This document shows positions 1 to 8,020 of a stretch of DNA of 35,686 bases, piece after piece. How positions within the stretch are numbered: the first letter of the stretch is position 1; each line of letters starts with the position of its first letter. Source of the stretch: Microvirga lupini (GTDB lineage Bacteria > Pseudomonadota > Alphaproteobacteria > Rhizobiales > Beijerinckiaceae); the NCBI RefSeq assembly GCF_014191055.1, contig NZ_JACHWB010000013.1, positions 1 through 35,686 on the forward strand. The letters are read 5' to 3'. The notes below the pieces were generated by a model. The model did not search any database and was not told the DNA's origin. It saw only the letters and a program-made list of their open reading frames with translations. The translations under genes and the position numbers were made by a program.

Positions 1-170
1 AAGGTGTTGTGGGGGGCAAGCTGGGCGAAGCGGGCCTCTTTCAGGCTGGTGTCGTAGTAGGGGGTGAAGCTGTCGACGCCCACCACCGGGTGCCCGTCGG
101 CCAGAAGCCGCCGCACCACATGATAGCCGATAAACCCGGCCGCACCAGTGACAAGAATCGGAGACGACAT
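1..170 (-). CDS. NAD-dependent sugar-nucleotide epimerase, partial (N-terminus only)
   Basis: Only the first 56 codons are inside the window; the gene runs off the left edge. The translation starts MSSPILVTGAAGFIGYHV, which holds the GxxGxxG dinucleotide-binding loop (GAAGFIG) of the extended short-chain dehydrogenase family, followed by VVGVDSFTPYYD. That second stretch is typical of UDP-glucuronate 4-epimerases and UDP-glucose 4-epimerases, where the aspartate after the second strand binds the NAD ribose. Such enzymes supply UDP-sugars in the cytosol, which fits the polysaccharide genes next door. Its bases are visibly more GC-rich than those of the cluster to its right. The exact substrate cannot be told from this fragment; UDP-glucuronate 4-epimerase is my best guess. 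Confidence 0.85.
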   Translation of the reverse strand, partial: MSSPILVTGAAGFIGYHVVRRLLADGHPVVGVDSFTPYYDTSLKEARFAQLAPHNT

Positions 171-506
171 GGCAGATTGCACTTTCGATGTTCTGGCCAG
201 TTCCAAGGATGAACCAGCCCACAGTTGACAATTCAGACACCCGAATCCCGATATCCGGACAGGGAAGACCGTGGCGGAGCATCCGGTCGGTGCGGCAGAC
301 ATTGCACACCAAATAGCAGCCAGCCTGCTCTGCGCTTAAGCCAAGCACGAAAGCTCGTGAGAACTACTCCATTTGAGAGGCTTTATCGGCTCGGTGTTTT
401 CCCATCTACTTCCTCGGCGAACCGCTATTGCCGATCCGGCTGGGGATGTCTCGACGCCTGCACAAACCGCGCCTCGGAGCCAGTGGAATTGGTCAGGAGA
501 CCGAAC
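171..506. other. Intergenic region between divergent genes
   Basis: This stretch separates the minus-strand epimerase from the plus-strand lyase-like gene. The frame of the plus gene stays open through most of it, but I see no family-like sequence there and no good ribosome binding site before position 495. A TTGACA hexamer lies at 225-230, but no convincing -10 box stands at normal spacing, so I do not call a promoter. Confidence 0.4.
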
Positions 507-1325
507 GTGACAGAAGTGCGACAGGATCCGATATGGCGATTGTTCAGTCTCAGCTTTGCAGCCATCTTGGCCATTCTGGTGGCTGCCCCCACGCTCGAGG
601 CGAGAGAAACTTACAACTTCTCGGACGATTTCGAAGTTTCCAGACTGAACGACCTCCTCAAGGAGGACAAGTCCAGGTGGACGCATTACCAGAACACATT
701 TCCGCAGAACAAAGCGGAGATCGTTCCGGAGGCGGCACCTTCCGGCGGAAGCGCACTCCGGTTTTTCGCAGTTCCCTCGACCAAGAAAGTCTCCAAATCC
801 GATATCGAGAAGGAAGGGTTCGAACTGCGCCCTGGGCAAGAAGTGCGGGTGGCGGCTTTGTTCTTCTTGCCGCCGAATGCTGATCTCAAAGATCTGTTTC
901 TGATCGACATTGAATGCCGAGAGTGCTGGCCTCAGGATTCGATCTACCCCAATCAGAGCCCTGGTGTCCGGCTGAAGCTTCGCGATCGGGACGGCACCCC
1001 ATCCGTGGAGCGCCGCAAGATCGGCCACCCAGACATGCGCAATGATCTGCGCGATTCCGTGGGCCTGCCACGTGGGCGTTGGTTCAAGCTGGAGTGGCGG
1101 CTGACATTGAGTGATGATGAGAAGGGAAGTTCGGAAATTCTCATCGACGACAACAGGGTTTTCTTCGGTCGCGGTCCTACTCTGCCCAGTTCTCAAGCTT
1201 TTGAGAAATGGGGAATAAGACTGCGTGAGATCATGTATGATCGGTTTCAAATCGGCATTACAGCGAACAGCACTCCCGGTCCGATCGAGATGCTTATCGA
1301 CGACGTGTCCTTCCAGTTGGAGTGA
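507..1325 (+). CDS. Secreted polysaccharide-lyase-like (heparin lyase I fold) protein
   Basis: I place the start at GTG 507 because AGGAGA (495-500) lies six bases upstream and a signal peptide follows at once: IWRLFSLSFAAILAILVAAP, with likely cleavage near TLEARE. The longer open frame from 225 has no such support. The mature part (about 240 residues) has strands, aromatic residues and a closing IEMLIDDVSFQLE that suggest a concanavalin-like jelly roll, as in the heparin lyase I/alginate lyase-like family. Related proteins in exopolysaccharide clusters cut or bind the polymer outside the cytoplasm. A second protein of probably the same fold is at 22664-23572. The gene overlaps the convergent glycosyltransferase by 32 bases. 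Signal peptide and location are clear; the lyase activity is inferred from distant resemblance only. Confidence 0.65.
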   Translation: MTEVRQDPIWRLFSLSFAAILAILVAAPTLEARETYNFSDDFEVSRLNDLLKEDKSRWTHYQNTFPQNKAEIVPEAAPSGGSALRFFAVPSTKKVSKSDIEKEGFELRPGQEVRVAALFFLPPNADLKDLFLIDIECRECWPQDSIYPNQSPGVRLKLRDRDGTPSVERRKIGHPDMRNDLRDSVGLPRGRWFKLEWRLTLSDDEKGSSEILIDDNRVFFGRGPTLPSSQAFEKWGIRLREIMYDRFQIGITANSTPGPIEMLIDDVSFQLE

Positions 1326-2499
1326 GAATGGAGAATTTGCCGCGGAATGAGCGGCTAGCACGGCTCCCACGCGTGTTGCGCTCCAAGGCGGCCAGATAGG
1401 TCTCGCAGTAGCTGTCAGCCATAGCCTTATCGGAGAAATCTCTGACCGCGCGGTCCCGTGCGGCGCTCCCGAGTTCTCGTCTCTCGGTGCTGGACCTGCA
1501 CAACCGCAGGATCTGCTGCGCGAGCGCCTGTGGATCATCGAATGGGACGAGGCACCCATCGACACCATTGTGGATGACGTCGCGATGTCCAGGCACCTCC
1601 GTTGCAACGACAGGCAAGCACCAACTCATCGCTTCGAGAACAGCCACAGGCAGGCCTTCATAAGACGATGTGGATACATAAATGTCAGTGTCGCAAAGCG
1701 CACTCGCCACATTATCGGTAGGGCCCGCAAGGTCCACGAAAGTACTCAGTTGCCGAAGCTCTATCTGCTCGGCGAGTTCTTGCATGAGCGGACCCTCGCC
1801 CAGAATGCGCAGCTGAATGTGTGGTAGGGCCTCGCGCAGGTGGTGGATGGCGTCGATGGCGATATCCTGCCGTTTTACGGGGGCAAGTCGTCCGAGAGTC
1901 GTGATCCGGGGCCAAGGCACACCCGCCTCGCTCTCAAGTCTGCTTATCTGGGCCGCATCCACTGCCTCCTGCGGCGGGATGTTCACTCCATTCGGGATGT
2001 GGATCACCGAACCTGATGGCAACGAGAACTCCTCCTTGAGGCGATCCGCAACATTGGGAGTAACGCCAATATTGAAGGCGGCACGTCTTAAAGCCCAGGC
2101 CGAGGAGATGCGCCGCAGGAGGTGCTTTGCCCATCTTTCCTTCGGCAGGAGCCGATTGCTGTGATGCGTCACGACGAAAGGTATCCCCGTACCGGCTAAG
2201 GCGAGGGCGACAAGAATAGCGCTATCGGACATGTGGGCATGGACCACATCAATCTTCTCTTCCCTCACCACGCGCCGCAATGTGAGCACAGCGCGAAGAA
2301 GCGGGGCAGGGCCTCCTAAAGGCTGGATGACAGGCACGCTTGCCTGCTTAAGGCGGCGCTCGTAGGGCCCGCTCTCTCGCCAGGGAAAAACGACTGCGCG
2401 CGCCGACGCTGGGTCTAGCGCAGCCGCAAGATTGACGACCATCGTCTGAGCGCCTTCGCGCTTGAGGTTATGGATGACATGCAAAACTCGCAGTCGCAC
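1294..2499 (-). CDS. Glycosyltransferase family 4 (GT-B fold)
   Basis: A 401-residue retaining glycosyltransferase of the GT4 type, acting in the cytosol or at the inner membrane face to add a sugar to the lipid-linked repeat unit. The N-terminal Rossmann part starts RLRVLHVIHNLKREGAQTM with VDVVHAHMSD-like features. The C-terminal donor-binding part has VTTLGRLAPVKRQD-type sequence (here ITTLGRLAPVKRQD), LRILGEGPL, and the E-x7-E motif in SYEGLPVAVLEAMSW. I chose GTG 2499 because an almost perfect ribosome binding site (TAGGAGG, complement of 2504-2510) lies four bases upstream. An ATG at 2520 in the same frame has no such site. It is transcribed away from the main gene train and its 3' end overlaps the lyase-like gene. 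Donor and acceptor are unknown. Confidence 0.9.
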   Translation of the reverse strand: MRLRVLHVIHNLKREGAQTMVVNLAAALDPASARAVVFPWRESGPYERRLKQASVPVIQPLGGPAPLLRAVLTLRRVVREEKIDVVHAHMSDSAILVALALAGTGIPFVVTHHSNRLLPKERWAKHLLRRISSAWALRRAAFNIGVTPNVADRLKEEFSLPSGSVIHIPNGVNIPPQEAVDAAQISRLESEAGVPWPRITTLGRLAPVKRQDIAIDAIHHLREALPHIQLRILGEGPLMQELAEQIELRQLSTFVDLAGPTDNVASALCDTDIYVSTSSYEGLPVAVLEAMSWCLPVVATEVPGHRDVIHNGVDGCLVPFDDPQALAQQILRLCRSSTERRELGSAARDRAVRDFSDKAMADSYCETYLAALERNTRGSRASRSFRGKFSILTPTGRTRRR

Positions 2500-2783
2500 G
2501 TTGCCTCCTAAGCAGCCCATAGCTTTGTGGGTACCCCCAAAAATACGCGAGCCAATGCATAAGCACTATTGTTTAATACATGGCTTAAACGTAGCATTTG
2601 TGTGTATGCAAGTAAAGTTACTTGTAACAACACAGAATATACGCAGTTGAAGCTGTGTATACCTCATCAATAACCACAAGTAGTTGTTTTGGGCAGCCTC
2701 ACGAGCATCGTAAGATGCCTACTTACAGAGAACATCCATTCTTTTGCCGGGCGATGCACTGCGCCAGAGACACGGAGAAGTCC
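2500..2783. promoter_or_regulatory. AT-rich divergent leader with three inverted repeats
   Basis: This AT-rich gap separates the minus-strand GT4 gene from the head of the plus-strand gene train, so both probably start transcription here. Three small palindromes stand out: GTTAC-tt-GTAAC at 2617-2628; TATACGCAG/CTGTGTATA at 2638-2646 and 2653-2661 with one G:T pair; and GTAAG/CTTAC at 2710-2714 and 2722-2726. The first has the look of a protein-binding operator, the second could also fold as an RNA hairpin. In Rhizobiales, exopolysaccharide promoters are often AT-rich targets of MucR/Ros-type repressors; whether that holds here is inference. I could not fix -10 and -35 boxes with confidence. 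Confidence 0.4.
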
Positions 2784-3239
2784 ATGCGTGCTGTGAAGCT
2801 CACGCTGACGGAAAAGGAAAGAAACCTGCTCCTCTCAATATTCCAGAGAAGCAATCCTGCGGAGCGGAAAGCTCTTCGTGCCGGTATCGTCCTGCGCTCT
2901 GCTGCAGGATTGACCGACAACGAGGTTGCTTGTGAGTTCCAAGTGTCCGTTCATACTGTGAGCAAGTGGCGCCGTCGCTATCATGAAGCGGGCCTCGAAG
3001 GCCTGACGGACTGGCCGCGATCTGGAAAGCCGCGCCGTCTCCAGCATGATACAATTGCCGCCCACATGAGCGAAGTGATGGAAACCATGCCGCCTGATGG
3101 AGGTCGTTGGTCGGTCCGCAAGGTCGCAACGGCCCTCGGGCTTCCTCCTGCGACGACCGGCAGAATCTGGCGAAATCTCCAGAGCCAGCATGCTGCTCCT
3201 GCAGGCATGTATCAAAGTATCCCGGCCAACCCAAGGTAA
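2784..3239 (+). CDS. IS630-type helix-turn-helix protein without the DDE domain
   Basis: A 151-residue protein that matches the N-terminal DNA-binding half of IS630-family transposases: a first helix-turn-helix around LTDNEVACEFQVSVHTVSKW, the family spacer LEGLTDWPRSGKPRR, and a second winged-helix part WSVRKVATALGLPPATTGRIW. It stops right where the catalytic DDE domain would begin, so it cannot be a working transposase. I start at ATG 2784, with GGAG at 2774-2777 six bases upstream; the open frame reaches back to 2655. It could be the stump of an insertion sequence, or a domesticated DNA-binding protein controlling the polysaccharide genes. Its place at the head of the gene train, 53 bases before the deacetylase, favours a regulator, but I found no inverted repeat ends to settle it. 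Confidence 0.6.
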   Translation: MRAVKLTLTEKERNLLLSIFQRSNPAERKALRAGIVLRSAAGLTDNEVACEFQVSVHTVSKWRRRYHEAGLEGLTDWPRSGKPRRLQHDTIAAHMSEVMETMPPDGGRWSVRKVATALGLPPATTGRIWRNLQSQHAAPAGMYQSIPANPR

Positions 3240-3292
3240 ATACAGACTACAAATCTGAGAACGGCTTTCAAGCGATTCACGTAGGCTTTCGG

Positions 3293-4438
3293 ATGATGAG
3301 AGTGAACTTGATGCAGCGCTATTCCGAGCCTAACGAACTGGTAATTGATGATACCTCTCTCTTGCCGCAGTTCCTGGCCCGGGACACATCCCTGCATCCC
3401 GATGAACGTGGCAAGACGCAATCAAAAAGCAGGTTCGCGCAGACCGCTAAGAAGGCGCTCGTTCGGAGCGGCCTCGTCGCCCTTGCTCGAAGGATGCCGA
3501 CTTCCGAGGAATGCGCCACGATCCTGCGCTATCACTCCGTGAGCGCGGGACAGAACTACTGCTCTCCAACCATTGCCGTCAGTCCAGAGCTCTTCGAGCG
3601 GCAAATGAGCTTTCTGGCCAGGAACTACATTGTTTTTCCGCTGGGCGAATTATTGGCACGCTTTGCACGCCGGGAGCTACCCAAGGGCAGTGTCGCCATC
3701 ACATTCGATGACGGCTATCTCGATAATGCAACCAACGCATTGCCCATTCTCGCCCGGTACGGCCTTACCGCAACTTTCTTCGTCACATCCGACGCCGTTC
3801 TGGGCAAAGGCAGTTTCTGGGTCGGCTGGCTATATCGAGCGGTCGCCACCGCGTCTGATGCCACGCTGTCGAGGGCATGCCAAGCAATGGCCGGGACCGC
3901 GAGGCCAGGCGCCTCACGGGACGCCTGCTTTGCTGCCCTGGCAGCCCTCGTGGACAACGCAAGAGGCGGCGTACGTCAGAGTTATCTTTCTGAACTTGAG
4001 CGGCTGTTTCCGGCCATGCCGCCCCTGGCAGCACCCAGCGACTTCATGATGACAGTCAACGACCTACGGGAGATGCACCAGGCTGGGATGACGATTGGAG
4101 CCCATACTGCGACGCACCGCGTGCTGGCCGGCATCGACAGGCAGGTGGTGCAGGAAGAGTTGTCGCGCTCCAAGACAGATCTTGAAACAGCGCTGGAGAC
4201 CGCTGTCGATCACCTGGCATATCCTAACGGGCATGTCCTGAAGAACGTCGATGAGACAGCAATCAGCGTGGCAGGAGAAATTGGCTATGTCTCCGCCGGA
4301 ACCTCCCGCCGCGGAATCCTGACCAAGACATCCTCATATCTTGATTTGCCGCGGCAGGGTGTGAACGAAATGCTTGGATTCGAGGGCTTCGTTTTCAAGC
4401 TCGAAGAGACGCGCTTCTCGCGCCTGCTGCGGGGATAG
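3293..4438 (+). CDS. Polysaccharide deacetylase (NodB homology domain)
   Basis: A 381-residue member of carbohydrate esterase family 4, which removes N- or O-acetyl groups from sugars using a metal ion. The motif TFDDGYLDN (about residues 137-145) supplies the catalytic and metal-binding aspartates, and GAHTATH (about 269-275) the two metal-binding histidines; LAYPNG further on matches the conserved loop near the active site. There is no signal peptide or clear membrane helix, so it probably acts in the cytosol on the lipid-linked precursor, or is exported in a way I cannot see. The first hundred residues have no recognised domain. Starts at 3293, 3296 and 3311 are all possible; none has a strong ribosome binding site. 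Such deacetylases are common at the front of exopolysaccharide clusters with FemAB-like and AsnB-like genes. Confidence 0.85.
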   Translation: MMRVNLMQRYSEPNELVIDDTSLLPQFLARDTSLHPDERGKTQSKSRFAQTAKKALVRSGLVALARRMPTSEECATILRYHSVSAGQNYCSPTIAVSPELFERQMSFLARNYIVFPLGELLARFARRELPKGSVAITFDDGYLDNATNALPILARYGLTATFFVTSDAVLGKGSFWVGWLYRAVATASDATLSRACQAMAGTARPGASRDACFAALAALVDNARGGVRQSYLSELERLFPAMPPLAAPSDFMMTVNDLREMHQAGMTIGAHTATHRVLAGIDRQVVQEELSRSKTDLETALETAVDHLAYPNGHVLKNVDETAISVAGEIGYVSAGTSRRGILTKTSSYLDLPRQGVNEMLGFEGFVFKLEETRFSRLLRG

Positions 4439-4445
4439 ATCCATC

Positions 4446-6707
4446 ATGCGTGTCCTTGCCATAACGAACATGTACCCGAGCGCGGAGCGTCCAGGATGGG
4501 GATCCTTCGTGCGCTCGCAGGTGGAGAGCTTGCGTAACGCCGGTGTAGACGTCGACGTGCTGGTCATCGAAGGCTACCGCAGCAAGCTAGAGTATCTGAA
4601 AGCCATCAGCCGGATGCGCAGGATGCTGCGAGAGTGCAGGTATGACCTCATACACGCCCACTATGGCTTGAGCGGCCTTGTCGCCCGGTTTCAATTCTCA
4701 ATCCCGATTATCGTCTCTTTCTGCGGTGATGATCTTTATGGCCATTCTGACCCGAAGGGGCGAGCTCGCCTGAGCAGTCTTCCTTTCGCATGGATCCACA
4801 GGCAACTCTCCCGTTTCGTCGATGCCTCTGTCGTGAAGTCCAAGGCGATGAACGCCTTGCTTCCGCGCCCGAATGCGACGGTCATCTCCAATGGGGTGGA
4901 CATGGAGATGTTCCGTCCCCTCGAAAAGCAGGCATGCCGTGAAGAGTTGAGCCTTGATCCAGACCGCACCTACATCCTCTTTCCCTACGCGCCTGACCGG
5001 CCGCGCAAGAATTTTTCCGCCCTAAAGGAGGCCGTGGATGGGCTGCGTGCACAGTCTCCCGAAAGACTGATCGAGATCCTGACGATTGCTGGCGAACCGC
5101 AGCACAGGATTCCTCTATACATGAACGCCGCCGATGTGTTGGTTCTGCCTTCCTTCTGGGAAGGCTCACCCAATGCAGTCAAGGAGGCTATGGCCTGCAA
5201 CATGAAGGTGGTTGCCTCCGATGTCGGCGATGTGCGGGAGAGACTTGATGGCGTTCCAGGCACTGCCATATGCGGGACGGATCCCACATCGATCGCAGCA
5301 GCAATCTCGACGGCACTCGACGACAACCGCGATGGCAGCCGGCGCGAGGCGGTGGCCGAATTGGACATCGGAAGGGTCGCGGATCAGGTTATTGCCGTGT
5401 ATTCTGCGGTCCTACGGCGCGCCAGGAAGGACCGCGGAGTCCTGATGATCGTAGAGAACCTGCCGGTTCCTTTCGACAGGCGCGTTTGGCAGGAGGCAAA
5501 GGCCCTCACGGCAGCCGGTTGGAATGTCTCAGTCATTTGCCCTAAACGCGGTAAGTACACGGCCTCCCGGGAGACCATCGACGGCATCGATATCTACCGA
5601 CATCCACTCCCGGAGGCGCAGAGCGCTATAGGCTATCCGTTGGAATATGGCATCGCCTTCTTCTGGCAGCTTTTTCTCGCTACCTGCATCTACATGATGC
5701 GGGGGTATAAGGTCATACATGCCTGCAATCCTCCTGATCTCATCTTCCTGGTAGCCGCTCCATTTAAGCTATTGGGGGTGAAGTTCATCTTCGATCACCA
5801 CGATCTATGTCCCGAACTCGCTGTTTCGAAATTCGGCCCAGGACGAAAGCATGCTGTCATCCAGCGCGCCTTGCGGATTCTCGAACGAGCAACATTCCGT
5901 TTGGCGGATGCATCGATCGCCACCAACGAGTCCTACAAGTCTATTGCGATCCGCCGGGGAGGCATGCATCCGGATCGCGTGCATGTGGTGCGGAGCGCGC
6001 CTGATCTGAAGCTATGGCGTCCGATGGATCCGGATCCGTTACTCCGAACCGGTGCGGCGCATCTTGTCGGTTATGTGGGAGTGATGGGCCCGCAGGAGGG
6101 TTTGTCAAACCTGCTCACAAGCATCGAGCACATTATACACAAGCTCGACCGCAGAGACATCCGCTTCATTCTGGTCGGTGACGGCTCCGAGCTCCAGGCC
6201 CTGAAATCGGAGGCGAGGGCACGCCGGATCGACCCCTGGGTCGAGTTCACAGGCCGGGTTTCCGACCAAGATCTGATCCGGATCCTGTCGAGCTGCGACG
6301 TCTGCGTGAACCCAGATCTCGCAACCCCCTTCAACGATCTCTCTTCCATGAACAAGATCGTCGAATACATGGCATTGGGAAAGCCCATCGTTCAGGTCGA
6401 TCTTGCGGAGGGGCGCTTTACGGCCGGCGAGGCCGCTATAGGCGCGGCCCCAGACGATCCGGTCGACTTCGCTGAAAAGATCGTCGCTCTCCTCGCCGAC
6501 GAAGGGACGATCGAAAAGATGGCACTTGCAGCCCGGCAACGGGTTGCTGACACGCTCTCTTGGGATCGTCAAGTTCCACACCTCCTGGCCTGCTACGCTC
6601 AGGTAGCGAGTCAGGAAAATCAAACGCGCAGGTACACCTGGAACCGCAGGGACAGAATGTCAACGAAGCTCAGTACAACCAATGCTCTTGAGGATGACCA
6701 TGGCTAG
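4446..6707 (+). CDS. Fused double GT4 glycosyltransferase
   Basis: A 753-residue protein holding two complete GT-B glycosyltransferases in one chain. The first (residues 1 to about 325) begins MRVLAITNMYPSAERPGWGS and carries the E-x7-E signature in WEGSPNAVKEAMA. The second (about 332-730) begins LMIVENLPVPFDRRVWQEA, typical of WbuB/WcaI-like GT4 enzymes, with FDHHDLCPE, FILVGDGSE and NDLSSMNKIVEYMALGKP. Single GT4 proteins are usually 350-420 residues, so this is a genuine fusion; the two halves are joined by only a few residues. It would add two sugars, perhaps consecutive ones, to the repeat unit at the inner membrane. ATG 4446 lies 7 bases after the deacetylase stop with GGGGA upstream. 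The 3' end overlaps the next gene by 8 bases. Confidence 0.9.
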   Translation: MRVLAITNMYPSAERPGWGSFVRSQVESLRNAGVDVDVLVIEGYRSKLEYLKAISRMRRMLRECRYDLIHAHYGLSGLVARFQFSIPIIVSFCGDDLYGHSDPKGRARLSSLPFAWIHRQLSRFVDASVVKSKAMNALLPRPNATVISNGVDMEMFRPLEKQACREELSLDPDRTYILFPYAPDRPRKNFSALKEAVDGLRAQSPERLIEILTIAGEPQHRIPLYMNAADVLVLPSFWEGSPNAVKEAMACNMKVVASDVGDVRERLDGVPGTAICGTDPTSIAAAISTALDDNRDGSRREAVAELDIGRVADQVIAVYSAVLRRARKDRGVLMIVENLPVPFDRRVWQEAKALTAAGWNVSVICPKRGKYTASRETIDGIDIYRHPLPEAQSAIGYPLEYGIAFFWQLFLATCIYMMRGYKVIHACNPPDLIFLVAAPFKLLGVKFIFDHHDLCPELAVSKFGPGRKHAVIQRALRILERATFRLADASIATNESYKSIAIRRGGMHPDRVHVVRSAPDLKLWRPMDPDPLLRTGAAHLVGYVGVMGPQEGLSNLLTSIEHIIHKLDRRDIRFILVGDGSELQALKSEARARRIDPWVEFTGRVSDQDLIRILSSCDVCVNPDLATPFNDLSSMNKIVEYMALGKPIVQVDLAEGRFTAGEAAIGAAPDDPVDFAEKIVALLADEGTIEKMALAARQRVADTLSWDRQVPHLLACYAQVASQENQTRRYTWNRRDRMSTKLSTTNALEDDHG

Positions 6708-8019
6708 TATCGTCATATCCGCGAAGCGCAGCCTTCTCATTCCTTTGGTCATCCTGGCGTCGTTGGGAGGAGAGGCCTCTTCTGAGGAGCAGTCATACGT
6801 TTTCGGAATCGGGGACGAGGTAAAGATCACCGTGTTCAAGGAGCCGGACATGTCGGGCTCCTACAAGGTCGGAGCGACCGGCTTTGTTTCGGTTCCTGGG
6901 GTTGGCGACATCAAAACCGCGGGCTTAACTCCGACTGAGCTGCGCGATTCAGCGAGGCAAGCGCTTTCGGATCTCCATCATGCCAATCCGAACGTCACAG
7001 TTGAGGTCATGCAATATAGCCCCGTCTACATCATGGGCGATGTTCGCAATCCCGGTCGCCAGCCTTATACGCCCGGCCTCACGGTACTCCAGCTCATTGC
7101 CCTTGCAGGCGGCTACCCGCCTGCCTTGGGCCTAACGGCGGATGATAGCACGGCACGTGAGGTGGAGAAGCAGAAAGTTGATCTCGCCATTTCTCGAGAG
7201 AAGTATGCATCTCAATCCATGAAACGTGCACGTCTCTTGGCAGAACGAGACGGCAAGGCTGCGTTCGACATTCCTCCGGAACTTGAGTCCATGATCGGCA
7301 AGGAGCGTCTGGAGCAGATCAAAGCTTCAGAGATGAACCTGAAAATCTCTCGGGCCTTCGAAGAGGAGCAGAGGGTCAGGCTTTTGCGCAGGCAAGCCGA
7401 AGAGGTGGTGAAGGGGCGAGCCGCACTCGAGGAGCAGCTTGAGGCGACAAAGCGCCTCAAGGCTATCATCGACGCTGAGCTCCGCAATATCCGCGACCTG
7501 AAGGAGCGTGGACTGACCGCCAGCACCCGTGTGCTCGAACTGGAGCGCATCTCCGCTGATACGGAGATGCGCCTCAACAGCGGCATATCCATGATCTCCC
7601 AGGCTAATCAGAACCTTGCAAATATCGACCTGCTCATTCGGCAAGCGACTGAAGCGGCTCGGGTTAAAATCGCCGAGCAAATCGTGGAAACTGAGACGGA
7701 ACTTGTCGTCACCGATCGCCAGATAGCTAGCGCCATCGAGATGCTCAACATGCGAGGCATTTCAACATCGAGCGCCATTGCAGGTCAGGGCGATTTGAAC
7801 CGCCGGCTCAGCATCGTGCGCAAGAGCGAACCTGAGCCGATCCTCGTATCTGAGAACACGCAGATCCGTCCTAGCGACGTTCTGATTGTGACACGTGTGA
7901 TGGAGGCTCCGGCCAAAGGCGAATCCCTTGCCGCAAACACTTCCAAGATGGCTGAAACTGCATTTATGACGCAGGATCCCAATACCGCTGGCAATCGCCC
8001 ATCCTCGGACAGGAGATAA
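6700..8019 (+). CDS. Polysaccharide export protein, ExoF-like (OPX family)
   Basis: A 439-residue periplasmic or outer-membrane export protein. It has a signal peptide (LLIPLVILASLGGEASSEE) with no lipobox cysteine, a poly-export domain starting YVFGIGDEVKITVFKEPDM, an SLBB domain at about residue 109 (VYIMGDVRNPGRQPYTPG), a long coiled-coil region (about 150-370) and a C-terminal second SLBB-like part. The missing lipid anchor and long coiled coil are the hallmarks of the ExoF type from rhizobial succinoglycan systems rather than of Wza lipoproteins. Together with the Wzz-type protein at 8650 it should form the trans-envelope export path. Three in-frame ATGs (6682, 6694, 6700) compete; I chose 6700 because TGAGG lies at optimal distance and gives an 8-base overlap with the glycosyltransferase. 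Confidence 0.9.
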   Translation: MASIVISAKRSLLIPLVILASLGGEASSEEQSYVFGIGDEVKITVFKEPDMSGSYKVGATGFVSVPGVGDIKTAGLTPTELRDSARQALSDLHHANPNVTVEVMQYSPVYIMGDVRNPGRQPYTPGLTVLQLIALAGGYPPALGLTADDSTAREVEKQKVDLAISREKYASQSMKRARLLAERDGKAAFDIPPELESMIGKERLEQIKASEMNLKISRAFEEEQRVRLLRRQAEEVVKGRAALEEQLEATKRLKAIIDAELRNIRDLKERGLTASTRVLELERISADTEMRLNSGISMISQANQNLANIDLLIRQATEAARVKIAEQIVETETELVVTDRQIASAIEMLNMRGISTSSAIAGQGDLNRRLSIVRKSEPEPILVSENTQIRPSDVLIVTRVMEAPAKGESLAANTSKMAETAFMTQDPNTAGNRPSSDRR

Positions 8020-8020
8020 G

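Noticed and set aside
225..255. Promoter with TTGACA at 225-230
   Set aside because: No -10 box at acceptable spacing; the nearest candidate, GATATC, is a poor match at 19 bases.
225..506. N-terminal extension of the first lyase-like protein
   Set aside because: The added 94 residues are Cys/Arg-rich without a family match, and would bury the clear signal peptide; GTG 507 has a proper ribosome binding site.
336..1607. A 423-codon open frame on the minus strand
   Set aside because: It runs antisense to the lyase-like gene and out of frame through the GT4 gene; Cys/Arg/Ser-rich and without domain features.
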